DNA of 64,000 nucleotides from Sphingobium yanoikuyae (GTDB lineage: Bacteria > Pseudomonadota > Alphaproteobacteria > Sphingomonadales > Sphingomonadaceae). Of this stretch, positions 1-6,323 are shown piece by piece (the stretch's first letter is position 1; every line of letters starts with the position of its first letter). The DNA lies in contig NZ_CP053021.1 of assembly GCF_013001025.1 (NCBI RefSeq), positions 558,001-622,000 on the forward strand. Direction: 5' to 3'. Below the pieces are notes generated by a model. It was given only the letters and a program-made list of their open reading frames with translations. It was not told the origin of the DNA and ran no database searches. A program made the position numbers and the translations under genes.

Positions 1-5
1 TTCCC

Positions 6-746
6 ATGAAAAATTCCGGCAACACCATCCTCATCACCGGCGGCGGTTCGGGCATCGGCGCGGCGCTGGCCCATGAATTTCACGCAGCGGGCAACCAGGT
101 CATCATCGCCGGACGGCGGCAGGCGGCACTCGACGAGGTGGTCGCGGCGCACCCCGGCATGGCGTCGATGGTGATCGACATGGAAGATCCGACGGCGATC
201 GCGGCCTTCGCGGACAAGCTGGTCGCCGACTTTCCGGCGCTCGACGCGGTGCTGTTGAATGCCGGCATCATGGTGGCGGAGGACAAGATCGACCTCGCCA
301 TCGCCGAGGCGACGGTGGCGACCAATCTGCTTGGCCCGATCCGCCTGACCCATAAGCTGCTGCCGCATCTGCTGGCGCAGCCGAGCGCGACGATCCTGAC
401 CGTGTCGTCGGGCCTGGCCTTCGTCCCGCTGGCGGCGACGCCGACCTACAGCGCGACCAAGGCGGCGATCCATGGCTGGTCGCTGGCGATGCGCGAGCAG
501 CTCAAGGACACGAGTGTCGATGTGGTGGAGATCGTGCCGCCCGGCGTGCAGACCGACCTGATGCCGGGTCATGCCGAAAATCCGCAGATGATGCCGCTCG
601 CCGATTTCATCAGCGAGACGATGGGCCTGTTGCGGCAGGAGCCGACCCCGGCCGAGATCCATGTCGAGCGGGTCAAGTTCCTGAGCGAGGCGACCAAGCG
701 CGGCGAATTCGACCAGGTGTTCGGGATGCTGAACGGGGCGCATTGA
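6..746 (+). CDS. SDR family oxidoreductase (DltE-like)
   Basis: A 246-residue short-chain dehydrogenase/reductase that should use NAD(P)H to reduce or oxidise a carbonyl or alcohol; the substrate is unknown. The Rossmann motif TGGGSGIG lies at residues 11-18, NAG at 85-87, the active-site Ser at 134/135 and the YxxxK pair at Tyr148/Lys152, so the catalytic set is complete. Length is normal for classical SDRs. No signal peptide is seen, so it is cytoplasmic. It starts 6 bases into the window, so its upstream context is not visible. The next gene, an SMR exporter, lies about 130 bases downstream behind a structured leader and need not be cotranscribed. Confidence 0.9.
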   Translation: MKNSGNTILITGGGSGIGAALAHEFHAAGNQVIIAGRRQAALDEVVAAHPGMASMVIDMEDPTAIAAFADKLVADFPALDAVLLNAGIMVAEDKIDLAIAEATVATNLLGPIRLTHKLLPHLLAQPSATILTVSSGLAFVPLAATPTYSATKAAIHGWSLAMREQLKDTSVDVVEIVPPGVQTDLMPGHAENPQMMPLADFISETMGLLRQEPTPAEIHVERVKFLSEATKRGEFDQVFGMLNGAH

Positions 747-771
747 CGCCCGCAAAGCTTGCCTCCTGCAT

Positions 772-850
772 GGGGGAGGACTATCTGGGCTTCGTCAAGC
801 GAGGCCACGTCCTCCCCCGCCATGCTGGTTTCAAGTCCGGGACGGCCCGG
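772..850 (+). promoter_or_regulatory. Structured leader of the SMR gene; guanidine-II (mini-ykkC)-like hairpin
   Basis: Two hairpins precede the SMR exporter. The second (837-850) is a perfect 5-bp stem CCGGG/CCCGG closed by an ACGG tetraloop, which fits the ACGR loop of guanidine-II riboswitch hairpins; the Shine-Dalgarno AAGGAG follows at 862-867. Upstream, GGGGGAGGAC (772-781) pairs perfectly with GTCCTCCCCC (809-818), but its long loop contains ACGT rather than a clean ACGR tetraloop. CCTCC at 762-766 could also pair with GGAGG at 775-779. The gene context (Gdx-like SMR) fits guanidine sensing. The second canonical ACGR hairpin is missing, so this is a candidate only. Confidence 0.4.
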
Positions 851-874
851 TGCCCCTTGTGAAGGAGCGCCATC

Positions 875-1195
875 ATGGCCTGGATTGCCCTGTTTTTTGC
901 CGGATTGCTGGAAATCGTCTGGGCCTTTGCGATGAAGCAGTCGCATGGCTTTACCCGGCTGGTGCCGAGCCTCATCACCCTTGGCGCGATGTTTGCCAGT
1001 TTCGGCCTGTTGTCGATGGCGATGCGCAGCCTGCCGCTGGGTACCGCCTATATGATCTGGACCGGGATCGGCGCGCTGGGGGCCTTTGCCGTCGGCGTCG
1101 CCTTCCTGGGGGAAGCGATCAGCCCGGCGCGGCTGGCGGCGGCGGCGCTGATCCTGTCGGGCCTGGTCATGATGAAGTTGGCGTCGCCGGGCTGA
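875..1195 (+). CDS. gdx: SMR family exporter, Gdx/SugE type (probable guanidinium/quaternary ammonium exporter)
   Basis: A 106-residue small multidrug resistance protein with four predicted membrane helices, the standard SMR length. The essential Glu is at position 13 in the first helix (AGLLEIVWA), and the following K-Q-S-x-G-F-T-R stretch is typical of the SugE/Gdx branch rather than EmrE/QacE. Family members work as antiparallel dimers and exchange guanidinium or small quaternary ammonium ions for protons at the inner membrane. A good Shine-Dalgarno (GAAGGAG) lies 8 bases before the ATG. The 3' end overlaps the convergent HxlR gene by 29 bases. The leader hairpin with an ACGG loop supports a guanidine-related role. 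Confidence 0.88.
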   Translation: MAWIALFFAGLLEIVWAFAMKQSHGFTRLVPSLITLGAMFASFGLLSMAMRSLPLGTAYMIWTGIGALGAFAVGVAFLGEAISPARLAAAALILSGLVMMKLASPG

Positions 1196-1862
1196 CCGTC
1201 GAGGGCGCCTTGGGCGGCAGCGGGAAGAGGCGGACGAAGCGTTCCGCCAGCGCCCGGTCGCCCTCCACCTGCAAGGCCGGGGCCATCGCCGCGAAGGACT
1301 GGCCGCCATAGACGATCGCGGCGAGCGCATTCTGGTCGCCGGTGAAGATCAGATCGGCGCCGGCCGCTTCGCCCCGGTCGATGGTGAAATCGCCGTCATG
1401 GAGCGTGGCGCGAAATTCCTCCTCACCGAAGCGGAAGCCGATGGTGGCATGAAGGTCGCCGATCGCGGCGCGATCGATCATCGTGCGCATCGACATCACC
1501 ACCGACACCTGGCTCATCGGCATGCCCGGCTGCATCGTGGGCGATCGGCAGGCCCAGCGACCCAGCACCATGAACAATATTTCCGACTCGCGGCCCCATT
1601 CGGTCAGCTCGTAAATCTGGCTGGCGGCGGGCGGGGGCAGGCGGCGGCGGACAAGGATGCTGGCCGCTTCCAGTTCCTCCAGCCGCTGGGTCAGCACATT
1701 GGCGCTGATTCCGGGCAGGCTGGCGCGCAGGTCGGTGAAGCGCTTGGGGCCGAGCAGCAATTCCCGCATGATCGGCATCGCCCAGCGATCGCCGATCAGA
1801 TCGAGCGCATGGGCGGTGGCACAGCCATCCTGATAGGCGCGTTTGCGCGGATTGGGACTCAT
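1167..1862 (-). CDS. HxlR-type transcriptional regulator with C-terminal SCP2-like domain
   Basis: 231 residues. The N-terminal ~100 residues form a HxlR/MarR-like winged helix: a Cys at 14, GDRW at 24-27, F-x-D-L-R-x-x-L-P-G-I at 42-52 and the wing region R-R-R-L-P at 72-76. Residues ~130-215 resemble an SCP2 sterol-carrier/ligand pocket, which makes the protein about twice the usual HxlR length. It is divergent from the VOC/SRPBCC gene run that starts at 1986, so it probably controls that operon and its own gene through the 123-bp shared intergenic region. The C-terminal domain may bind a hydrophobic effector; this is inferred. Its 3' end overlaps the SMR gene. Confidence 0.85.
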   Translation of the reverse strand: MSPNPRKRAYQDGCATAHALDLIGDRWAMPIMRELLLGPKRFTDLRASLPGISANVLTQRLEELEAASILVRRRLPPPAASQIYELTEWGRESEILFMVLGRWACRSPTMQPGMPMSQVSVVMSMRTMIDRAAIGDLHATIGFRFGEEEFRATLHDGDFTIDRGEAAGADLIFTGDQNALAAIVYGGQSFAAMAPALQVEGDRALAERFVRLFPLPPKAPSTVSPATPTSS

Positions 1863-1876
1863 TGGTTATCTTTTCT

Positions 1877-1918
1877 AACTTGTGTGTTGCATAATATAAT
1901 CTTCGGGCGCACAAAGTT
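1877..1918. promoter_or_regulatory. Divergent promoter/operator region between HxlR gene and VOC operon
   Basis: An imperfect inverted repeat, AACTTGTGTG (1877-1886) against GCGCACAAAGTT (1907-1918), flanks an AT-rich core that stands out from the GC-rich surroundings. The core contains TATAAT at 1895-1900, a good -10 candidate for the plus-strand VOC operon; no convincing -35 was found. HxlR proteins usually bind near -10 elements in such divergent regions. The operator role is inferred from position and symmetry. Confidence 0.4.
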
Positions 1919-1985
1919 CAAGTCGGCGACTCAAACCCGGAATTTTTGGGGTGCGAGCCGCCATGAAAGCATGAGGAGAGAGACG

Positions 1986-2432
1986 ATGGCCGATGCGCCC
2001 GCACCGAAGATGATCTTCGTCAACCTGCCTGTCACCGATCTGCCCGCCGCGATCGCCTTCTATGAAGCGGTCGGCGCCGTGCGGAACAATGATTTCGCCG
2101 ATGACAGCGCGCAGATGATCAGTTTTTCCGAGACGATCCATGCGATGCTGCTGACCCATGAACGGTTCGCCGGCTTTACCCCGCGCAAGATCCCCAATGC
2201 CCATGAAACGGCGCAGGTGCTGCTGTGTTTGAGCGAGACAAGCCGGGACGCGGTGGACGCGACGGTGGACAGGGCGCTGGCGGCGGGCGGGACCGAGCCG
2301 AACCCCAAGCAGGATCATGGCTTCATGTATGGTCGCAACTTTGCCGATCTGGACGGCCATATCTGGGAAGTGATGTGGATGGATGTCGCCGCCGCAATGG
2401 CCGCGAACCAGGGAGAAATTGCCGACGCCTGA
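1986..2432 (+). CDS. VOC (glyoxalase/bleomycin-resistance fold) family protein
   Basis: A 148-residue single VOC-fold protein: FVNLPVTDL and AIAFYEAVG near the N-terminus, and a C-terminal DLDGHIWEVMWMD strand with the metal-ligand-type Glu. The frame is open much further upstream, but that part overlaps the HxlR gene and shared promoter. The ATG at 1986, preceded by GAGGAGAGA, is the better start. VOC proteins bind or transform small molecules (glyoxalase, dioxygenase, resistance functions); the substrate here is unknown. It is the first gene of a tight run with DUF1428, two further VOC genes and SRPBCC, probably under the divergent HxlR regulator. Confidence 0.85.
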   Translation: MADAPAPKMIFVNLPVTDLPAAIAFYEAVGAVRNNDFADDSAQMISFSETIHAMLLTHERFAGFTPRKIPNAHETAQVLLCLSETSRDAVDATVDRALAAGGTEPNPKQDHGFMYGRNFADLDGHIWEVMWMDVAAAMAANQGEIADA

Positions 2433-2462
2433 TGTCGACGACCTTGCAGAAGGAGAGAGACG

Positions 2463-2825
2463 ATGAGCTATATGGACGGGTTCGTGATCCCGGTGCCCAA
2501 GGGCAACAAGGAACGCTACAAGGAGGTCGCCGCCTATGCCGCGCCGATCTTCATCGAATATGGCGCGCTGCGCGTGGTCGAATGCTGGGCCAACGACATC
2601 AAGCCCGGCAAGGTCAATGATTTCCGCACCGCCGTCATCGCCGAAGAGGATGAGGAAGTCGTCTTCTCCTGGATCGAATGGCCCGACAAGGCGACCCGCG
2701 ATGCCGGCGCCGAGAAGGTGATGAAGGATGAGCGCATGCAGCCCAAGGAGGGCGAGGACATGCCCTTCATCGGCGCGCGGCTGATCTATGGCGGGTTCGA
2801 GGTGCTGGTCGACGCGACCGCCTGA
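2463..2825 (+). CDS. DUF1428 family protein (YbaA-like)
   Basis: A 120-residue protein matching the DUF1428 pattern: M-x-Y-x-D-G-F-V-x-P-V-P at the start, then Y-x-x-x-A, WANDIKPGK, FSWIEWPDKATRD and a C-terminal F-x-G-x-R-x-I-Y-G-G-F. The family has a ferredoxin-like alpha/beta fold and no established reaction. It lies 30 bases after the VOC gene and 28 bases before the double-VOC gene, with a GGAGAGA Shine-Dalgarno, so it is probably cotranscribed. Its place among VOC and SRPBCC proteins suggests handling of a small reactive or toxic compound; that is inference from context. Confidence 0.88.
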   Translation: MSYMDGFVIPVPKGNKERYKEVAAYAAPIFIEYGALRVVECWANDIKPGKVNDFRTAVIAEEDEEVVFSWIEWPDKATRDAGAEKVMKDERMQPKEGEDMPFIGARLIYGGFEVLVDATA

Positions 2826-2853
2826 CCTTCCCCCTATCGCTGACAGGAGACGG

Positions 2854-3648
2854 ATGATGACCGACTTCAATGGCAAATTCTTCTGGTATGAACTGATGAC
2901 CAGCGATCCCGAGGCGGCGCTGGCCTTTTATGGCGATGTCGTCGGCTGGACGTCGCAGCCCTTTGGCCCGGATGGCGACTATAATGTCGTCAGCGGCAGC
3001 GCCGGGGCGCTGGGCGGGGTGATGGCGATCCCGGCGGAGGCGAAGGATTGCGGCATGACGCCCTGGTGGGGCGGCTATGTCGGGTCGGCCGATGTCGACG
3101 CCGATGCCGAACGGCTGAGCGCGGCCGGTGGCAGCGTGAAGCGTCCGCCCGAGGATATTCCGGGCGTCGGCCGCTTTGCGGTGATGGCCGATCCGGGCGG
3201 CGCGGTGTTCATGCTGCTCAAGGGATCGAGCCCCGAGGGGATGGATGCGCCGCCGCCAATGGCGCCGGGCCATGTCGGCTGGCACGAGCTTTATGCCGGC
3301 GATTTCGACAAGGATCTGGTCTTCTATACCGGGCAGCTCGGCTGGTCGAAGGGCGAGGCCGTGGATATGGGCGAGATGGGCAGCTATCAGCTTGTCTCGC
3401 AGACCGGCTCGACGGACTTTGACGGCATGACCGGCGGCATCATGCCGGTGCCGCCGATGATGCCGGTGCCGCTATGGCTGTTCTACTTCACCGTCGGCGA
3501 CATCGATGCGGCGGTTGAGCGGGTGACGGCCGGTGGCGGCACGGTGCTGCAGGGGCCGATGGAGGTGCCGGGTGGCGCCTGGATCATCCAGGCGACCGAT
3601 CCGCAGGGCGCGATGTTCGCGCTGGTCGGCAGCAAGGGAGAGGGGTGA
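2854..3648 (+). CDS. Double-domain VOC family protein
   Basis: 264 residues forming two tandem VOC domains (about residues 5-120 and 135-262). Each begins with F-x-W-x-E-L/H-E-L-Y-A followed by F-Y-x-x-x-x-G-W, and each ends with a D-P-x-G-A-x-F strand. Two-domain VOC proteins of this type resemble CFP30B/glyoxalase-like proteins. The ATG at 2854 follows CAGGAGACGG; the upstream extension of the frame lies inside the DUF1428 gene. An immediately following ATG (2857) is an equally possible start. The stop TGA overlaps the next gene's ATG, which indicates translational coupling. The substrate is unknown. Confidence 0.88.
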   Translation: MMTDFNGKFFWYELMTSDPEAALAFYGDVVGWTSQPFGPDGDYNVVSGSAGALGGVMAIPAEAKDCGMTPWWGGYVGSADVDADAERLSAAGGSVKRPPEDIPGVGRFAVMADPGGAVFMLLKGSSPEGMDAPPPMAPGHVGWHELYAGDFDKDLVFYTGQLGWSKGEAVDMGEMGSYQLVSQTGSTDFDGMTGGIMPVPPMMPVPLWLFYFTVGDIDAAVERVTAGGGTVLQGPMEVPGGAWIIQATDPQGAMFALVGSKGEG

Positions 3649-4139
3649 TGGACAAGATTGCCCCCTGCCTGTGGTTCGATGGCCAGGCCGAGGAGGCGGC
3701 GCATTATTATGTGTCGGTATTCGGCGGGTCGGTCGACCATGTGAGCTATTATCCCGAGGTCAATCCGTCGCCTTCGCCGCTGCCGGGCGGGAGCGTGCTG
3801 CTGGTCGAGTTCAGCCTGTTCGGGCAAAGCTATCAGGCGTTGAACGGCGGGCCGCAATTCACCTTTGACGAGGCGATATCGCTGTCGGTGGCGTGCGCGG
3901 ACCAGGCCGAGCTGGACGGCTATTTCGATCGGCTGACCGGCGATGGCGGCACGGCCGGCCCATGCGGCTGGGTGACCGACAAATATGGCCTCTCCTGGCA
4001 GCTAGTGACGCGCCAGATCATGGACAATTATCACACCGGCGACCGGGCCGGCATTGCCCGCATGATGCAGGCGATGATGACGATGCAGAAGCTGGACACG
4101 GCCGCGATGCATGCGGCGTTCAAGGGAGAGGCGGCATGA
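3648..4139 (+). CDS. VOC family protein, PhnB/3-demethylubiquinone methyltransferase-like type
   Basis: A 163-residue protein of the PhnB-like VOC subfamily. It starts with I-A-P-C-L-W-F-D-G-Q-A-E-E-A-A, followed by Y-x-S-V-F-G-G-S, then N-G-G-P-x-F-x-F-x-E-A-I-S and C-G-W-V-x-D-x-Y-G-L-S-W-Q, all hallmarks of this group. Despite its database name the group has no proven methyltransferase activity. The ATG at 3648 overlaps the upstream TGA; a GTG at 3645 is the alternative. It overlaps the following SRPBCC gene by 4 bases. Cytoplasmic, with no signal peptide. Confidence 0.88.
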   Translation: MDKIAPCLWFDGQAEEAAHYYVSVFGGSVDHVSYYPEVNPSPSPLPGGSVLLVEFSLFGQSYQALNGGPQFTFDEAISLSVACADQAELDGYFDRLTGDGGTAGPCGWVTDKYGLSWQLVTRQIMDNYHTGDRAGIARMMQAMMTMQKLDTAAMHAAFKGEAA

Positions 4140-4603
4140 GCGGGGCGGCGCATGAGCTGTCGGTCACCTGCCTGATCGAGGCGCCGCGCGAAATCTGCTG
4201 GAAGGTGTGGACCGACCTGAAAGATGAATGGTTCTGTCCCAAGCCCTGGCGCGCCGAGGTGATCGAGGAGGACATGCGCCCCGGCGGCCGCAGCGCGGTG
4301 CAGATGTTCGGACCCAATGGCGAGGAGACCGGGCCGATGGAGGGCATTTTCCTGGAGGTGGTGCCGGGTGCGCGGGTGGTGACGACCGATGCCTATGCCG
4401 CCGGCTGGATACCGCAGAGCCCGTTCATGACCGCGATCTGGGACTTTGCGGCGGAGGGCGATGGCACCCGTTTCACCGCGACCGCGCGCCACTGGGACGC
4501 GGAGGCGAAGGCGCGGCATGAGGAAATGGGCTTCCATCCCGGCTGGGACGAGATGATGGCCCAGTTCAAGGCGCTGTGCGAGACGTCGGCCGCGAGCGCC
4601 TGA
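4136..4603 (+). CDS. SRPBCC (AHSA1/START-like) family protein
   Basis: 155 residues with the SRPBCC/AHSA1 pattern: L-I-E-A-P-R-E-x-x-W-K-V-W-T-D near the start, W-R-A-E-V-I-E-x-D-M-R-P-G-G in the middle, and F-x-A-T-A-R-H-W followed by G-F-H-x-G-W-D at the end. These proteins form a deep hydrophobic pocket and bind lipids, polyketides or xenobiotics. The ATG at 4136 overlaps the upstream VOC stop by 4 bases. It ends the HxlR-linked run and overlaps the convergent membrane-protein gene by 38 bases. The ligand is unknown. Confidence 0.88.
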   Translation: MSGAAHELSVTCLIEAPREICWKVWTDLKDEWFCPKPWRAEVIEEDMRPGGRSAVQMFGPNGEETGPMEGIFLEVVPGARVVTTDAYAAGWIPQSPFMTAIWDFAAEGDGTRFTATARHWDAEAKARHEEMGFHPGWDEMMAQFKALCETSAASA

Positions 4604-5525
4604 GCGGATCGCCGGCGGGCTGGTCGGGCACCAATATTTCCGCCGGGTCCATTTTCGACATGGCGATGGCGGCGCGCATGAAGAGCAGGGCGGGGCGCAG
4701 CGATGTGTCGCCGCCTTCCTGCACCAGTTCCCGCAGCGCGCGGACGAACAGGTCGGGCCAGCGTTCGATATCCACGCCCTGGCCACGCAGGATCAGCGCG
4801 GTGGCGCTCCAGTGGCGCTGGAGCAGGCCGATCATGTCGGCATAGTCGCGGGAGTCGCCGACACAGGCATCGGTCATCTCGCGGAAGATCGGGCCAAGGA
4901 GCAGCGCCGGCTTGCCATCGCCTACGCCTGCCCAGAGCGAGCCGGGATATTCGGCGAGCAGGCCATTCAAGGCATCGCCGAAATAGCGCAACCGCCCGTC
5001 ATGGGTCGCGACCTCGATCAACGGGGCGGCGGTGCCTTCCTGCTCAGCGCGATGGCGCAGCAGCATCTGGCAGGCGAAGCCGGCCAGGGCGCCCAGCGTC
5101 TCTTCGGCCGAACGGGTGCGCGGCGGACGGACCCGGTCGAGCAGGCGGCGGGCGAGCGCCTCGTCCGGATCGAGCAGGGCGGGCATGCCCCGTTGCGCGC
5201 GATCGACGCGCTGCAGGCCGCGCGTGGCGTGACGGACCCAGAGGAAGAAGGTGAGAGTGAACAACGCGAAGCTGGCCGCCATCGCGCCGAGCAGTGGCAG
5301 GGCGTAGGCGTTGCGGACAGGCGGCAGGAACAGCGCGAACAGGCAGAATATCGGCAGCAGCGCGAGCGGCAGGAGGCGCGCGACGCCACGACGCAGGCGC
5401 TGCGCGGTGGCCATGTCGGGGATGGCATATTGGCCGCCGATCACGCCGAAGGGCATGAACAGCGGGCGGCCGTCCGCGCCATGGCCAAAGGCGCTGTCGA
5501 TGAAGCTGGTCGTGAGGCGGCGCAT
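4566..5525 (-). CDS. Hypothetical membrane protein
   Basis: A 319-residue protein that I do not recognise. Two hydrophobic segments lie close together near residues 50-68 (L-P-L-A-L-L-P-I-F-C) and 75-97 (L-L-G-A-M-A-A-S-F-A), and are likely a transmembrane hairpin. They are followed by a soluble region of about 220 residues with several Arg-rich stretches and a Leu-rich helical C-terminal half. There is no obvious catalytic motif. It is transcribed alone and its 3' end overlaps the SRPBCC gene by 38 bases. Codon use resembles its neighbours, so it is probably a real gene of the lineage. A cytoplasmic domain anchored by the hairpin is the likeliest topology. Confidence 0.7.
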   Translation of the reverse strand: MRRLTTSFIDSAFGHGADGRPLFMPFGVIGGQYAIPDMATAQRLRRGVARLLPLALLPIFCLFALFLPPVRNAYALPLLGAMAASFALFTLTFFLWVRHATRGLQRVDRAQRGMPALLDPDEALARRLLDRVRPPRTRSAEETLGALAGFACQMLLRHRAEQEGTAAPLIEVATHDGRLRYFGDALNGLLAEYPGSLWAGVGDGKPALLLGPIFREMTDACVGDSRDYADMIGLLQRHWSATALILRGQGVDIERWPDLFVRALRELVQEGGDTSLRPALLFMRAAIAMSKMDPAEILVPDQPAGDPLRRSRPTSRTAP

Positions 5526-5735
5526 GGCAAGGGTCCGGCAGGAAGGAATGCGGGCGCGCCGCGGCGGCAGCCTGACGGGGAAGCTGTTACCGGAATATGA
5601 GGGAACGGACTGAAGGGGGTGTTTACCCTTCCGTGTGGCATCGCGATTTCACCGTGGCGTGAAGCAGGCGCTATTCTTTGGCTCTGCGCCGCTGGGGCAA
5701 ATTCGGACGGTCTGGAAGCGACCAGAAGCGGCCAT

Positions 5736-5818
5736 CGTCACCCCGGCCTTGAGCCGGGGTCCCGCTTCTTTATCTGTTGCATAGAAAAGCGGGATGCCGG
5801 GTCAAGCCCGGCATGACG
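5736..5818. repeat. Dispersed intergenic palindromic repeat (within gene-free gap 5526-5891)
   Basis: A multi-armed inverted repeat. The outer arms CGTCA/TGACG (5736-5740, 5814-5818) enclose a CCCCGGC-CTTGA-GCCGGGG hairpin (5741-5759), then the pair CCCGCTT (5761-5767) with AAGCGGG (5787-5793), and a GCCGGG-TCAA-CCCGGC hairpin. This cloverleaf layout matches intergenic repeats scattered through sphingomonad genomes. The rest of the gap (5526-5735 and 5819-5891) shows no gene and no clear promoter. Confidence 0.75.
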
Positions 5819-5891
5819 GATGTGGGTAGAGCGGCTAACGACCAGAGCCGGAAGTTGACTGGATATGGTCTGTCACCCACAAGCGGTCGCT

Positions 5892-6110
5892 ATGAGGATT
5901 AAAGCACTCGCGATGTGGTTAGCTGTTTCAGCTACGACGTTTGTCGCCTGCTGTTTTGCGATGCTTCAATTTGGTCATTCCATGAACGCGCCCATATTGG
6001 TGTATCCATTCATGGCCGTCTGGGGCGTGAGTGCGCTTACTTGGCCGATCTTGTTTATGCGCTTGATACGTAGATCAATGCGGGCAGCTTTTCACAAATC
6101 GCGTCCTTAA
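5892..6110 (+). CDS. Small hypothetical membrane protein
   Basis: A 72-residue ORF (from ATG 5892; an ATG 27 bases upstream is also in frame) with two strongly hydrophobic segments, near residues 5-25 and 33-55, and a basic C-terminal tail (R-L-I-R-R-S). It is visibly less GC-rich than its neighbours and sits between two dispersed palindromic repeats. It has no recognised family and no strong Shine-Dalgarno. The hydrophobicity pattern supports a real small membrane protein, but it could be spurious or a remnant of an insertion. Confidence 0.4.
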   Translation: MRIKALAMWLAVSATTFVACCFAMLQFGHSMNAPILVYPFMAVWGVSALTWPILFMRLIRRSMRAAFHKSRP

Positions 6111-6138
6111 GCGGACTTTCCGCCAACCACCCCAACTC

Positions 6139-6254
6139 CGTCACCCCAGCGAAGGCTGGGGTCTGAGGCGGTGGCAGAAGAAGGTCAGCCGTCTTGCGCT
6201 ATCCGTTGCCGGCGCGTTCGCCTGCCTGAGATGCCAGCCTTCGCTGGCATGACG
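6139..6254. repeat. Second dispersed intergenic palindromic repeat
   Basis: It begins CGTCACCCCAGC-GAAG-GCTGGGGT and ends GATGCCAGC-CTTC-GCTGGCATGACG. The outer CGTCA/TGACG arms are shared with the repeat at 5736-5818, but the internal stems differ, so the two belong to the same structural class and are not identical copies. It lies between the small membrane ORF and the 3' end of the lyase gene. Confidence 0.7.
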
Positions 6255-6323
6255 GGATAAGGGGCATTGCGCACCCTACCCATCCTCGCCATTCGGCGGG
6301 CGTCGGACTTGTCCGCGCGCGGC

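Noticed and set aside
1398..1985. A long N-terminal extension of the first VOC protein
   Set aside because: It would lie antisense to the HxlR gene and cross the divergent promoter; the ATG at 1986 with a good Shine-Dalgarno gives a normal VOC length.
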